64,000 bases of DNA from Pseudomonas sp. FP1742 (GTDB lineage Bacteria; Pseudomonadota; Gammaproteobacteria; Pseudomonadales; Pseudomonadaceae), in the NCBI RefSeq assembly GCF_030687145.1, contig NZ_CP117460.1:1054001-1118000 (forward strand). The letters run 5' to 3'. The translations under genes were made by a program, and so were the position numbers. Shown here piece after piece: positions 37,808 through 46,894 of this stretch (position 1 is its first letter; every line of letters starts with the position of its first letter). The notes beneath the pieces were generated by a model. The model ran no database searches and had not been told where the DNA came from. It saw nothing but the letters and a program-made list of their open reading frames with translations.

Positions 37808-37872
37808 TTCGCGAGCAAGCCCGCTCCCACAGGATGTGCGCTGTTCCTTGTGGGAGCGGGCTTGCTCGCGAA
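37808..37872. repeat. REPIN 4 (short spacer)
   Basis: TTCGCGAGCAAGCCCGCTCC and GGAGCGGGCTTGCTCGCGAA inverted arms with only about 25 bases between, located between the divergent yebG and psiE genes. Confidence 0.85.
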
Positions 37873-38016
37873 CAGGCCGGCAAAAACACCACGAAAGTGT
37901 CCAGTAGCAGCCCATCGCCATCTCACCCAACAGCCTCTGGCCTTTTTTCTGCATGCAGAACAACCGTCACGTCCAACCCGCATCATCCGCTCGAACCGAG
38001 CTAAGGAATAACCATC

Positions 38017-38517
38017 GTGAAAATCAACTGGGCCGAGAACCTGCGGCAGAACGTGCACCAACTGGCCGAGTCCCTGGGCAACCTGTTCGTCGAGACCTTC
38101 CACTACTTGGCGCTGTTCGCCATCGGTGCAGTCACCGCATGGGCGGCGGTGATGGAATTCTTGCAGATGATCGAGGCGGGGCACATCAAGATCGATGACA
38201 TCCTGTTGCTGTTCATCTACCTGGAACTGGGGGCGATGGTCGGGATTTATTTCAAGACCAACCACATGCCGGTGCGTTTCCTGATCTACGTGGCGATCAC
38301 CGCGCTGACACGGCTACTGATCTCCAACGTCTCGCACCACAATCCGCCGGACCTGGGGATCATCTACCTGTGCGGCGGGATCCTGCTGCTGGCGTTTTCG
38401 ATTCTGGTGGTGCGTTACGCCTCGTCGCAATTTCCTTCGGTGAAGATCGAACACCCGCAGCGCAAGATCGGTGCGGGTTCCGGTGAGCATCCTGAAGTGG
38501 AGAAGGGCGAGCTTTAA
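38017..38517 (+). CDS. psiE: Phosphate-starvation-inducible protein PsiE
   Basis: A 166-residue inner-membrane protein with four hydrophobic helices (about 28-50, 62-80, 88-105, 115-135). It carries PsiE signatures such as LELGAMVGIYFKTNHMPVRFLIYVAITALTR. The function is unknown; in E. coli it is under PhoB and CRP control. I do not see a convincing Pho box upstream. The start codon is GTG with AAGGA upstream. Its stop overlaps the end of the convergent DUF3509 gene. Confidence 0.92.
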   Translation: MKINWAENLRQNVHQLAESLGNLFVETFHYLALFAIGAVTAWAAVMEFLQMIEAGHIKIDDILLLFIYLELGAMVGIYFKTNHMPVRFLIYVAITALTRLLISNVSHHNPPDLGIIYLCGGILLLAFSILVVRYASSQFPSVKIEHPQRKIGAGSGEHPEVEKGEL

Positions 38518-38831
38518 AGCCCGATTTCAGGTCGGGTCCGGGCTTTGGCCTGTGGCGGCGGCAGCTTACGGTTGTCGCCGTCGGTCATGGCTTCGAGGAT
38601 GGCCACGGCGCATTGACCCTGTTCGATGGCGATGCCGAATTGAATGCTTTGCACCAGGCGTTTGAGGCGCTTGGGGTCATTGCGTTGTTCGGCGCTGATC
38701 ATCCGTTTGGCCACCACACGGCCAGCGTTGGAGAGGGTCAGCATGATGCTGCCGTCCAGACCCTGGATGCTCAGGTTGATTTGATAATCCGCTGCAAAAG
38801 CATCGGTAATGAGCTGAAAAGGGTTGTCCAT
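38514..38831 (-). CDS. DUF3509 domain-containing protein
   Basis: A 105-residue protein of the DUF3509 family found mainly in Pseudomonas: MDNPFQLITDAFAADYQINL, GSIMLTLSNAGRVVAKRMIS and RLKRLVQSIQFGIAIEQG. No function is known. It is convergent with psiE, overlapping at the stop codons by 4 bases. Confidence 0.88.
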   Translation of the reverse strand: MDNPFQLITDAFAADYQINLSIQGLDGSIMLTLSNAGRVVAKRMISAEQRNDPKRLKRLVQSIQFGIAIEQGQCAVAILEAMTDGDNRKLPPPQAKARTRPEIGL

Positions 38832-38994
38832 AATGCGTCACCGCCTGATTGAACGTGCAGTTGTTGACGGCCATGATCGGGATTAGTTCGCAATACCAGA
38901 CCACTGGCCTTCCATGTTCATGCGCTTTCTTCCGTGCCGCACAAGGGAGATAGCAAGGGGCATGCCGGAAAAACTGTCGGACAATGTTTACGGC

Positions 38995-39030
38995 AAAAAA
39001 ACGGCGGGCACCTTGGCCCGCCTTCTTTTT
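38995..39030 (-). terminator. Terminator after sdaC
   Basis: GGCGGGC (39003-39009) and GCCCGCC (39016-39022) arms with A7 on the left, which becomes the U-tract for the leftward sdaC-end transcript; T-rich on the right as well. Confidence 0.8.
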
Positions 39031-39041
39031 GCCTGCCCGTT

Positions 39042-40343
39042 TCAGGGCATAAATGAATAGATGATCGCAGACAGTGCAATCAGACCGACCAACACCACAA
39101 ACACGTTCGAGGCCTGGCCCGAGTACTGGCGCAAGGCTGGCACGCGGCGGATGGCGTACATCGGCATCAGGAACAACAGGCAGGCGATGATCGGCCCGCC
39201 GAGGGTTTCGATCATGCCCAGGATGCTCGGATTGAAAGTCGCCACGGCCCAGCAACTGAGGATCATGAACAGCGCAGTGAGGCGGTTCAGCCAGCGGGCA
39301 GAGATGACTCGACCACGACCGCGCAGGCTTTTCACGATCAGGCCCTGAAAGCCTTCGCTGGCGCCGATGTAATGGCCCAGGAAAGATTTGGTGATCGCCA
39401 CCAGTGCAATCAGCGGCGCGGCGTAAGCGATGACCGGTGTCTGGAAGTGGTTGGCCAGGTACGACAGGATCGAAATGTTCTGCGCCTTCGCTGCGGCCAA
39501 ATCAGACGGGGACAACGCCAGCACGCAGCTGAAGCAAAAGAACATCACCGTGACGACCATCATGGCGTGAGCGATCGCCAGAATGCCGCTGCTTTTGCGT
39601 TCGGCTTGCTTGCCGTAACGCTGCTTCTGATCGACGGCGAAGGCGGAAATGATCGGCGAATGGTTGAACGAGAACACCATCACCGGGATCGCCAGCCACA
39701 AGGTCTTGAAGAACAGCGGCAGCGGCATGCCTTCGCTGGCGGTGGCGAAGAATGCGCCGTTCCAGTTCGGGATCAGGCTGATGCCCAGCAGCAGCAAGGC
39801 CGCGACGAACGGGTAGACCAGCACGCTCATGCATTTGACGATGACGCCCTGACCACAACGGACGATGGTCATCAGGCCGAGGATCAGCCCCAGCGACAGG
39901 ATCGCCCGAGGCGGCGGCGTCATGTGCAACTGGTGCTCCATCAGGCTGCTCAAGGTGTTGGTCAGCGCCACGCTGTACACCAGCAGGATCGGGAAGATCG
40001 CAAAGAAATACAGCAGCGTGATCAGTTTGCCGGCACCGATGCCGAAGTGTTCTTCCACCACCTCGGTGATGTCCCCGGAACGGCCGGACAACACGAAACG
40101 AGTCAGGCCGCGGTGGGCGAAAAATGTCATCGGAAATGCCAGCACGGCCAGAATCAGCAGCGGCCAGAAACCACCCACGCCGGCGTTGATCGGCAGGAAC
40201 AGCGTGCCGGCGCCAATTGCCGTGCCGTAGAGGCCAAGCATCCAGGTGGTGTCGTGTTTACTCCAGCCTTTGTGGGTTGTTTCGCTATTGCGTGTGAGGT
40301 CTACAGCGGGATTATCGGCAGCAGGTGTACGTACATCGGTCAT
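39042..40343 (-). CDS. sdaC: Serine transporter of the HAAAP family (SdaC-like)
   Basis: A 433-residue permease with about 11 hydrophobic helices. Family features: WMLGLYGTAIGAGTLFLPINAGVGGFWPL at the N-terminus, VFSFNHSPIISAFAVDQKQRYG (about 225-245) and KSFLGHYIGASEGFQGL (about 325). It imports L-serine with protons, fitting the serine dehydratase gene directly upstream. The start at 40343 has GAGG upstream; an in-frame ATG at 40379 is less likely. It follows sdaA by 63 bases. Confidence 0.9.
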   Translation of the reverse strand: MTDVRTPAADNPAVDLTRNSETTHKGWSKHDTTWMLGLYGTAIGAGTLFLPINAGVGGFWPLLILAVLAFPMTFFAHRGLTRFVLSGRSGDITEVVEEHFGIGAGKLITLLYFFAIFPILLVYSVALTNTLSSLMEHQLHMTPPPRAILSLGLILGLMTIVRCGQGVIVKCMSVLVYPFVAALLLLGISLIPNWNGAFFATASEGMPLPLFFKTLWLAIPVMVFSFNHSPIISAFAVDQKQRYGKQAERKSSGILAIAHAMMVVTVMFFCFSCVLALSPSDLAAAKAQNISILSYLANHFQTPVIAYAAPLIALVAITKSFLGHYIGASEGFQGLIVKSLRGRGRVISARWLNRLTALFMILSCWAVATFNPSILGMIETLGGPIIACLLFLMPMYAIRRVPALRQYSGQASNVFVVLVGLIALSAIIYSFMP

Positions 40344-40355
40344 TGTTTTCGCCTC

Positions 40356-40370
40356 GTTATTATTTTTACT
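40356..40370 (-). promoter_or_regulatory. Candidate Hfq/Crc site in sdaC leader
   Basis: On the minus strand AGTAAAAATAATAAC, an AANAANAA-type tract touching the GAGG ribosome-binding site of sdaC. Confidence 0.45.
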
Positions 40371-40406
40371 CGGGCTCACGTGTTGCGAACGGTCAGGAAA
40401 TGCTCC

Positions 40407-41783
40407 TCAGCACTCCACCCAGCTAACCGCCAGGCCGCCCCGTGAAGTTTCTTTGTATTTGTCGTGCATATCGGCGCCGGTATCGCGCATGGTGCGGATC
40501 ACCCGGTCCAGGGAAATGAAGTGTTTGCCGTCACCGCGCAGGGCCATTTGCGTGGCGTTGATCGCTTTCACCGCGGCAATCGCGTTGCGCTCGATGCACG
40601 GCACTTGCACCAGACCGCCGACCGGGTCGCAGGTCAGGCCGAGGTTGTGTTCCAGGCCGATTTCGGCGGCGTTTTCCAGTTGCTCCGGGGTGGCGCCGAG
40701 CACGTCGGCCAAACCGGCGGCGGCCATGGCGCAGGCCGAGCCGACCTCACCCTGGCAGCCGACTTCAGCGCCGGAGATCGAGGCGTTTTTCTTACAGAGA
40801 ATGCCTACGGCGGCGGCCCCCAAAAAGAACGCCACGACATCATCGTCCGACGCGTCCGGGTTGAATTTCATGTAGTAGTGCAGCACGGCCGGAATGATCC
40901 CCGCCGCCCCGTTTGTAGGGGCGGTGACCATCCGTCCGCCGGCGGCGTTTTCTTCGTTCACGGCGAGGGCGAACAGGTTCACCCACTCCATGGCCGACAG
41001 GGTGGAGCTGATGACATTCGGTTTGCCGATTTCCAACAGGCTGCGGTGCAATTTCGCCGCGCGGCGCGGAACATTCAGGCCGCCGGGCAGGATGCCTTCG
41101 TGACGCAAGCCCTGCTCGACGCACTCGCGCATCACCGACCAGATGTGCAGCAGGCCCTGACGGATTTCGGCTTCGCTGCGCCAGGCCAGTTCATTGGCCA
41201 TCATCAATTCGGACACCCGCAGACCGTGCTGTTTGCAGAGCTTGAGCAATTCGGCGGCGCTGGAAAAATCGTACGGCAGCACGACGTCGCTGGCCGGTGC
41301 AATGCCGGACTCGGCTTCGGCCGCTTCGATGATGAAACCGCCGCCCACCGAGTAGTACGTCTGCTCGAACAGCTCACCGGTTTCGCCGAAGGCTGTCAGG
41401 GACATGGCGTTAGGATGGTAGGGCAGGCTCTCGTCGAGCAGCAGGAGATCGTGCTGCCAGTTGAAGGCGATGGTCGCTTTGCCGGCCAGGGACAGCTTGC
41501 CGGTTTCCCGCAGGTGCTGGATGCGCGAATCGATGGTGGTCGGGTCGATGCTATCCGGCCATTCGCCCATCAGGCCCATGACACAGGCGCGGTCGGTGGC
41601 ATGGCCGACGCCGGTGGCTGAAAGCGAACCGTAAAGCTGGACTTCGACCCGACGGACGGCGGCCAGTAAATTCTGGTCAATCAATGCTTGGGCAAAGGTC
41701 GCTGCAGCACGCATCGGGCCGACGGTGTGGGAACTGGACGGACCGATGCCGACTTTAAAGAGATCGAAAACACTGATAGCCAT
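40407..41783 (-). CDS. sdaA: L-serine ammonia-lyase (single-chain, iron-sulfur)
   Basis: A 458-residue L-serine dehydratase producing pyruvate and ammonia. N-terminal beta domain [20 protein letters not shown] (about 4-23) and C-terminal alpha domain with [17 protein letters not shown], plus the cysteines of the 4Fe-4S cluster in [19 protein letters not shown] and [18 protein letters not shown]. Standard length. The start at 41783 (MAISVFDLF) is the family start; longer forms run into the divergent promoter region. Operon sdaA-sdaC. Confidence 0.96.
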   Translation of the reverse strand: MAISVFDLFKVGIGPSSSHTVGPMRAAATFAQALIDQNLLAAVRRVEVQLYGSLSATGVGHATDRACVMGLMGEWPDSIDPTTIDSRIQHLRETGKLSLAGKATIAFNWQHDLLLLDESLPYHPNAMSLTAFGETGELFEQTYYSVGGGFIIEAAEAESGIAPASDVVLPYDFSSAAELLKLCKQHGLRVSELMMANELAWRSEAEIRQGLLHIWSVMRECVEQGLRHEGILPGGLNVPRRAAKLHRSLLEIGKPNVISSTLSAMEWVNLFALAVNEENAAGGRMVTAPTNGAAGIIPAVLHYYMKFNPDASDDDVVAFFLGAAAVGILCKKNASISGAEVGCQGEVGSACAMAAAGLADVLGATPEQLENAAEIGLEHNLGLTCDPVGGLVQVPCIERNAIAAVKAINATQMALRGDGKHFISLDRVIRTMRDTGADMHDKYKETSRGGLAVSWVEC

Positions 41784-41918
41784 GCTAAAGCCTATACAAG
41801 CAATGGAAGAGAAATCGCCGCCATTTTTGTAGGCCAAGCGCAATGTCGGCGATACTGCCTACCTCGGTCCTACGTGACCAACGAAACTTCCTAAGACAGC
41901 CTTTAGCAGGACTAAACG

Positions 41919-42881
41919 ATGAGTCGTCAATTGCACGCCCAGACTTACGTCTGGCTGCACGTGTTTTCCTGTGCTGCGCGGCACCTGTCGTTCACCCGTT
42001 GCGCCGAAGAACTGCACATCACGCCGGGTGCGGTCAGTCAGCAAATTCGGCTACTGGAGGAGCGGCTGGGTTTTCGCCTGTTTCACCGTCGCGCCCGTGG
42101 TGTGGAATTGAGCGCCCAAGGCCAGCGTCTGGCCATTACGGTCAACGAGGCTTACGGCAGCATCGACGCAGAATTGCGACGCCTGGATGCGGGAATGATC
42201 AGCGGGATTTTGCGGGTGCGTTCGATTCCCTCGTTCCTGAGCAAATGGCTGACCCCGCGTTTACCGCGTTTGCAGCAGCGCTTCCCGGACATTCAATTGC
42301 GCCTGGTGGCGGAGGACAGCAGCGTGCCGTTGCACGAAGGTGACTTCGACCTGGCGATCGATCTGAACGACGGCAGCTATCCCGGATTGTTATCCACAAC
42401 CTTGCTCGACGAGCAGATATTCCCGGTGTGCGCCCCGAGCCTGTTGCGAGGGCGTCCGCCGCTGCACGGTCCGGCGGACTTGATGCACTTTCCGTTGTTG
42501 CACGACATCACCGCCTGGCGGGGCAGTTACGAGTACGCGGAATGGGAGTTTTACCTCAATGCCATCGGTTTCGAAGGCGCGGACGTGCGGCGCGGGCACA
42601 CCTTCAACCGCAATCACCTGACCATCGAAGCGGCGATTGCCGGGATGGGCGTGGCGATTGCGCGGCGAACGCTGCTTAACGATGAGCTGGAACGGGGCAC
42701 GCTGATCGTGCCGTTTGGCCTGGCGGTGCCTAATCACAAGCGCTACGTACTGCTCTACGCGCCGGGTGCGCTGAGCCATCCGGGCGTACGCGCGGTGCAT
42801 GACTGGCTGGTGGAAGAGGCGGGGATTTTTCGTGACCTGCATCCGCTGGGGGGAACGGCGGATGTGACCATTTGTGACTGA
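41919..42881 (+). CDS. LysR-family regulator (GcvA-like), divergent from sdaA
   Basis: A 320-residue LTTR: N-terminal helix-turn-helix with LSFTRCAEELHITPGAVSQQ and IRLLEERLGFRLFHRRARG, and a C-terminal periplasmic-binding-like domain from about 92. The GAVSQQIRLLEERLG and EGDFDLAID segments put it in the GcvA/TrpI branch. The 135-bp divergent space to sdaA suggests control of serine catabolism (inference). Confidence 0.9.
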   Translation: MSRQLHAQTYVWLHVFSCAARHLSFTRCAEELHITPGAVSQQIRLLEERLGFRLFHRRARGVELSAQGQRLAITVNEAYGSIDAELRRLDAGMISGILRVRSIPSFLSKWLTPRLPRLQQRFPDIQLRLVAEDSSVPLHEGDFDLAIDLNDGSYPGLLSTTLLDEQIFPVCAPSLLRGRPPLHGPADLMHFPLLHDITAWRGSYEYAEWEFYLNAIGFEGADVRRGHTFNRNHLTIEAAIAGMGVAIARRTLLNDELERGTLIVPFGLAVPNHKRYVLLYAPGALSHPGVRAVHDWLVEEAGIFRDLHPLGGTADVTICD

Positions 42882-43080
42882 AGACAGGGCCGACCCAACT
42901 CCCGACATTAACAGCGCTTTTGCTCGTTGTCCGGCTTTTTTTGCGTATGAATATTTATCTTTTTTTAGGGGTTGAAATGTTCCGCGCACACACCGATTGT
43001 GTAACCAAGAGGTTGCGGTGATGACGCCCAAGGGCCAGCCGATGCGCCTCTTGCGAGCTAGCTGAAATAAGGGAAGAACT

Positions 43081-43491
43081 ATGCAAATCCAAGTCAATAG
43101 CGATAACCATATTCAAAGCAGTAAACGACTGGAGGAGTGGGTACGTACTACCATTGAGAGCACGCTCGAACGTTATGAGGAGGACCTGACCCGCGTCGAG
43201 GTCCATCTGCGGGACGAGAACGGCGACAAGCCTGGTCCCCATGACATGCGCTGCCAGCTGGAAGCGCGGCCAAAAGGCCACCAACCAATTTCCGTTACCC
43301 ATAAAGCTGACTCCCTGGAACTGGCGATCGACGGGGCGGCCGAAAAACTTGAACATGCGCTGGAGCATATGTTTGGCAAATTACGCGGCAAACCACGTGC
43401 CGCTGTGGTGCCGTTCGAGAGGGGCGCACACGCTGATGTGCTGCTGGAAGAAGAGTTTCTCGAGAACGAACAGGCTGCGCTCAATGGCTGA
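43081..43491 (+). CDS. HPF/RaiA family ribosome-associated protein
   Basis: A 136-residue protein of the ribosome hibernation fold: MQIQVNSDNHIQSSKRLEEW, DLTRVEVHLRDENGDKPG, HKADSLELAIDGAAEKLEHAL (the beta-alpha-beta-alpha layout of RaiA, about 1-105), then an acidic tail. Diverged from the canonical short Hpf usually encoded with rpoN; possibly a stress- or stationary-phase paralogue. GGGAAG precedes the ATG. A terminator follows. Confidence 0.85.
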   Translation: MQIQVNSDNHIQSSKRLEEWVRTTIESTLERYEEDLTRVEVHLRDENGDKPGPHDMRCQLEARPKGHQPISVTHKADSLELAIDGAAEKLEHALEHMFGKLRGKPRAAVVPFERGAHADVLLEEEFLENEQAALNG

Positions 43492-43535
43492 GGTCTAAGG
43501 CGGCATTATATTCCCACTGCTTTCCAACTAAAAAA

Positions 43536-43566
43536 GGGGCCTGCGTTGCAGGCCCCTTCTTGTTTC
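43536..43566 (+). terminator. Intrinsic terminator after HPF-like gene
   Basis: GGGGCCTGC (43536-43544) and GCAGGCCCC (43548-43556) arms, then a T-rich tract; A6 on the left makes it usable in both directions. Confidence 0.88.
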
Positions 43567-43681
43567 AGTGTCCACCGGTCCCCTGTGGCAAAGGAGCTTG
43601 CTGTGGTGAGGGGGCACGTCCCATCGCCAGAATTTAAATGCTTGAGGAACCCTGTCCCTTTGGTGACAGGCGCGCCGATCA

Positions 43682-44161
43682 CTACTTATGGACGGGGTGC
43701 TGACGGGTTTGTTGCATGCCCGAAACAGCGACTTTGCCCTCTGTTTTGGTCGTGGTGCCGGGAAAACCTTCCCGTGTTACGGTACATTTAAAGTCAAACT
43801 CGAGCTCTCCCTTAACAAAGTCAACCTTGATGACTGTTATTCCTCCACTTCCAGGGTCGGCGATAAAAACGTGATCATAATCAGGATCGTGTTGGACTGT
43901 TTGCACATATATGAAATTGTTGATTTCGGGAGCCCCAATATTATATTTCCCGAGTGTGAGATTGTCCTTGAAAATAAACTCCCAGTGTCTGTCGTTCATT
44001 ATTCCTATGATCTGGATTGCACTGTCTGAAATGCGCCTGAAAATAACTCGGGTGCTTTCAAAGTCGGGGCGGCTTTCAATTGTTGATTTCACAGTGCCGG
44101 ATGCGAAGGGGCCTTTTTTCAGAATTTCGGAGTCCAATTCAATAAGTGTGCCTGCGGACAT
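43682..44161 (-). CDS. Hypothetical protein, AT-rich orphan
   Basis: A 159-residue soluble protein I do not recognise. It starts MSAGTLIELDSEILKKGPFA and has alternating hydrophobic strands (TRVIFRRIS, IQIIGIMNDRHWEFIF, ITVIKVDFVKGELEFDF), suggesting a beta sandwich or lipocalin-like barrel, without a signal peptide. Base composition is distinctly AT-richer than its neighbours, suggesting acquisition by transfer. A GGAG ribosome-binding site precedes the ATG. A CTGTCA/TGACAG palindrome lies about 60 bases upstream. Alone between a terminator and the AraC gene. Confidence 0.7.
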   Translation of the reverse strand: MSAGTLIELDSEILKKGPFASGTVKSTIESRPDFESTRVIFRRISDSAIQIIGIMNDRHWEFIFKDNLTLGKYNIGAPEINNFIYVQTVQHDPDYDHVFIADPGSGGITVIKVDFVKGELEFDFKCTVTREGFPGTTTKTEGKVAVSGMQQTRQHPVHK

Positions 44162-44218
44162 TTTTATCTCTCCATAGATTGAGTTAAAAATGATCCGCTT
44201 TCAGTATTTATATGGCTA

Positions 44219-44234
44219 CTGTCAAATCTGACAG
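44219..44234 (-). promoter_or_regulatory. CTGTCA-N4-TGACAG palindrome upstream of the orphan gene
   Basis: Perfect 6-bp arms around AATC in AT-rich DNA 58 bases before the gene start; candidate operator for an unknown regulator. Confidence 0.35.
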
Positions 44235-44294
44235 GTATTTAGTGATTTTAATAATGTCTCGCAATAAGAGAGCGCGTTTATTGCGCAATGGGTT

Positions 44295-45167
44295 CTAACG
44301 AAATGCCTGACGATACTCGCCAGGCGTCCCACCCAAAGCCTGGCGAAACCGATTGGTAAAGTGACTGGCACTGGCAAAACCGCACGCCAGCGCAATTTCC
44401 CCCAATGGCTGCGATGTTGCGCGCAATAACTCCCGAGCCCGGCTCAATCGCCGCGCCAACACATACTGATGCGGCGGCAAGCCGAAGCTCACACGAAACA
44501 TTCGTGCAAAGTGGTACTCCGAGAGTGCGCATAACGCCGCCAACTGCCCGAGACTGATCGCTTCGGCCAACTGACTGTCGATGAACTCCACCAACTGCCG
44601 TCGCTGATGTGCCGCCAATCCACCCTTGAGGCGCAAGCCCTGACGCACGCCGACCTGGCTGAGCAGCACATGGCTGAGCATTTCGTGGGCCAGGCTGCTG
44701 GTGAGCAGGCGTTCGCCCGGTTCGTCCCAATTGAGCGCGATCAACTGCCGAAAACACCGGGCCTGCCGGGCATCTTCGAGGAACGTGCGCTCGCGCAACT
44801 GCAATTCACGCGGTTCGCGATCCAGCAGCGTGACACAGCCGAGGGCAAATTGTTCGGGGCTGAAATACAGGTGGGCCAGGCGAATGTCGCCGTTGATCAC
44901 CCAGCCTGACTGATGGTCGGCCGGCAGAATGCACAGCTTGTCCGGGCCACCCTTGGTGTCGGGCTGATCGCGGCGAAAGGTACCGGTGCCTCCGGCGATG
45001 TAGCACGACAGGGTGTGATGGCTCGGTGCCTCGTAATCCTGGGCATCGTGGTGGTTGTTCCACAAGGCCGCAGCCATGCCGTCACCGAGCTCGGCGCTGT
45101 GCTCCAGGCGAGCATTGGGCGAGCGGTTGAGGGCTTGAAAGACTTGCAACGTTTCCAGTGCGGCCAT
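44295..45167 (-). CDS. AraC-family transcriptional regulator
   Basis: A 290-residue protein: N-terminal cupin-like region (about 40-140) and two C-terminal helix-turn-helices (about 190-288), the first with SLGQLAALCALSEYHFARMF and the second with PLGEIALACGFASASHFTNR, ending in the family FRQALGGTPGEYRQ. The effector is unknown. Divergent from the EamA transporter, which it may regulate. Confidence 0.93.
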   Translation of the reverse strand: MAALETLQVFQALNRSPNARLEHSAELGDGMAAALWNNHHDAQDYEAPSHHTLSCYIAGGTGTFRRDQPDTKGGPDKLCILPADHQSGWVINGDIRLAHLYFSPEQFALGCVTLLDREPRELQLRERTFLEDARQARCFRQLIALNWDEPGERLLTSSLAHEMLSHVLLSQVGVRQGLRLKGGLAAHQRRQLVEFIDSQLAEAISLGQLAALCALSEYHFARMFRVSFGLPPHQYVLARRLSRARELLRATSQPLGEIALACGFASASHFTNRFRQALGGTPGEYRQAFR

Positions 45168-45305
45168 GATCGGTTCTCTCCAACGCCTTGCATCCTACTC
45201 CGTAGACATTGGCCTGCCAGCCCGCCGGCCGATAAAAGCGCAAGTTTATGCAAGCGCAATAGGGTTTTGCGCCGGACACTGAAGGCCTATTCAGGAGTCT
45301 TCACC

Positions 45306-46208
45306 ATGAACCTCTCGTTATACCTGCTGACCGTGCTGATCTGGGGCACCACCTGGATCGCCTTGAAATGGCAATTGGGCGTGGTGGCGATTCCGGTGTC
45401 GATCGTCTATCGCTTCGGTCTCGCCGCGCTGGTGCTGTTCGTGATGTTGCTGCTCAGCCGGCGTCTGCAAGTAATGAATCGCCGTGGGCATCTGATTTGC
45501 CTGGCGCAGGGGCTGTGCCTGTTCTGCATCAATTTCATGTGCTTCCTTACCGCCAGCCAATGGATCCCCAGCGGTCTGGTCGCCGTGGTGTTTTCCACCG
45601 CTACGTTGTGGAACGCCTTCAATGCGCGGGTATTCTTTGGTCAGAAAATCGCCCGCAACGTGCTGATGGGGGGCGCGTTGGGTTTGCTCGGCCTTGGCAT
45701 GCTGTTCTGGCCCGAGCTGGCCGGTCATACCGCCAGCCCGCAAACCTTGCTCGGGTTGGCCCTGGCGTTGCTCGGAACCTTGTGCTTTTCGGCGGGCAAC
45801 ATGCTGTCGAGTCTGCAACAGAAGGCTGGCCTGAAACCCCTGACCACCAATGCCTGGGGCATGGCTTACGGCGCGGCGATGTTATCGGTGTGGTGCCTGG
45901 TCAAAGGCATCCCGTTCGACATGGAGTGGAACGCCCGCTACATCGGCTCGTTGTTGTATCTGGTGATTCCGGGCTCGGTGATCGGCTTCACCGCCTACCT
46001 GACCCTGGTCGGCCGCATGGGGCCGGAGCGGGCGGCGTATTGCACCGTGTTGTTCCCGGTGGTGGCGCTGAATGTGTCCGCGTTCGCCGAGGGTTATCAA
46101 TGGACCGCACCGGCACTGGCCGGGCTGGTGCTGGTCATGCTGGGCAACATATTGGTATTTCGTAAGCCGCGTGCAGTGGTATTGCCCAGCCACGGCAAGT
46201 TGGTTTAA
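45306..46208 (+). CDS. EamA/DMT-superfamily transporter
   Basis: A 300-residue inner-membrane protein with ten predicted helices in two EamA repeats (NLSLYLLTVLIWGTTWIALK at the N-terminus; second repeat from about 150, LLGLALALLGTLCFSAGNML). Probably an exporter of amino acids or other small metabolites. The ATG at 45306 follows AGGAG. The terminator after the gene overlaps the end of the convergent DUF2165 gene. Confidence 0.9.
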   Translation: MNLSLYLLTVLIWGTTWIALKWQLGVVAIPVSIVYRFGLAALVLFVMLLLSRRLQVMNRRGHLICLAQGLCLFCINFMCFLTASQWIPSGLVAVVFSTATLWNAFNARVFFGQKIARNVLMGGALGLLGLGMLFWPELAGHTASPQTLLGLALALLGTLCFSAGNMLSSLQQKAGLKPLTTNAWGMAYGAAMLSVWCLVKGIPFDMEWNARYIGSLLYLVIPGSVIGFTAYLTLVGRMGPERAAYCTVLFPVVALNVSAFAEGYQWTAPALAGLVLVMLGNILVFRKPRAVVLPSHGKLV

Positions 46209-46216
46209 GCAGGTTG

Positions 46217-46251
46217 AAAAATCGGGCGCTGAACATCAGCGCTCGATTTTT
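46217..46251. terminator. Bidirectional terminator between EamA and DUF2165 genes
   Basis: AAAAATCGGGCGCT and AGCGCTCGATTTTT arms; the hairpin contains the stop codon region of the convergent gene. Confidence 0.8.
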
Positions 46252-46745
46252 AGCGCGATATAAATCATTAGCGGCAATATGAAGTCGACAATATGCCGAG
46301 CCCAGTCCTTGGCGTTCCAGGTCAGCGATGTGTCCATGTCGAACCATTCAACGCCGATGACTTGCAGGCAAACGTAATAGATAAATATGGCGGTCAATAA
46401 TCCGATGATCGAGAGCTTCTTGGCTTCGTGAAATACGTCAGCCGATTCGTTTATTTTTCGGTACAGATGATAAGTTCCAACCAGGCAGCACACGGTATAA
46501 ATAACTTCCATCGTAATGATGAACCAGTAAATCCGGTGGTGCAGCATGGGCGAATCGATCGCTCGGTAGCGAATGTTGGCGTTTACCTGCGTCGTGTCCA
46601 TGCTCAGAATGTGGCCGACATATTCATAGTTTGATGCGTAGTCGGTGAAGTTGCTGTACATCACAAGCAATCCGAAGAAACTGATGTAAGCCATAAGAAT
46701 GACTTTGCTGTAGCGGATAAGCTTGTCGGTGGTCAGGCTGTTCAA
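46236..46745 (-). CDS. DUF2165 family small integral membrane protein
   Basis: A 169-residue protein with four hydrophobic helices (about 12-30, 70-90, 108-128, 148-166). The conserved segments are NFTDYASNYEYVGHILSMDT in the loop and HHRIYWFIITMEVIYT. Function is unknown in the family. Slightly AT-rich at its start. No operon partner. Confidence 0.85.
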   Translation of the reverse strand: MNSLTTDKLIRYSKVILMAYISFFGLLVMYSNFTDYASNYEYVGHILSMDTTQVNANIRYRAIDSPMLHHRIYWFIITMEVIYTVCCLVGTYHLYRKINESADVFHEAKKLSIIGLLTAIFIYYVCLQVIGVEWFDMDTSLTWNAKDWARHIVDFILPLMIYIALKIER

Positions 46746-46857
46746 GTTTATTATTCTCCAAATCGTTTATCGTGGCTTCGATAAGTTTGGAGAGTATATA
46801 GCGAGGGTTTTTAATTGGGCGTCAGGTTCATTTGCAAGGTATGTATTGACCCGCCAT

Positions 46858-46893
46858 TAACGGGCAAGCGTTGTGCGACGCTTGCCCGGTTTA
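46858..46893 (-). terminator. Hairpin after the 2-ketoacid reductase gene
   Basis: CGGGCAAGCG (46861-46870) and CGCTTGCCCG (46879-46888), a perfect 10-bp stem just past the leftward gene; the U-tract is poor. Confidence 0.65.
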
Positions 46894-46894
46894 A

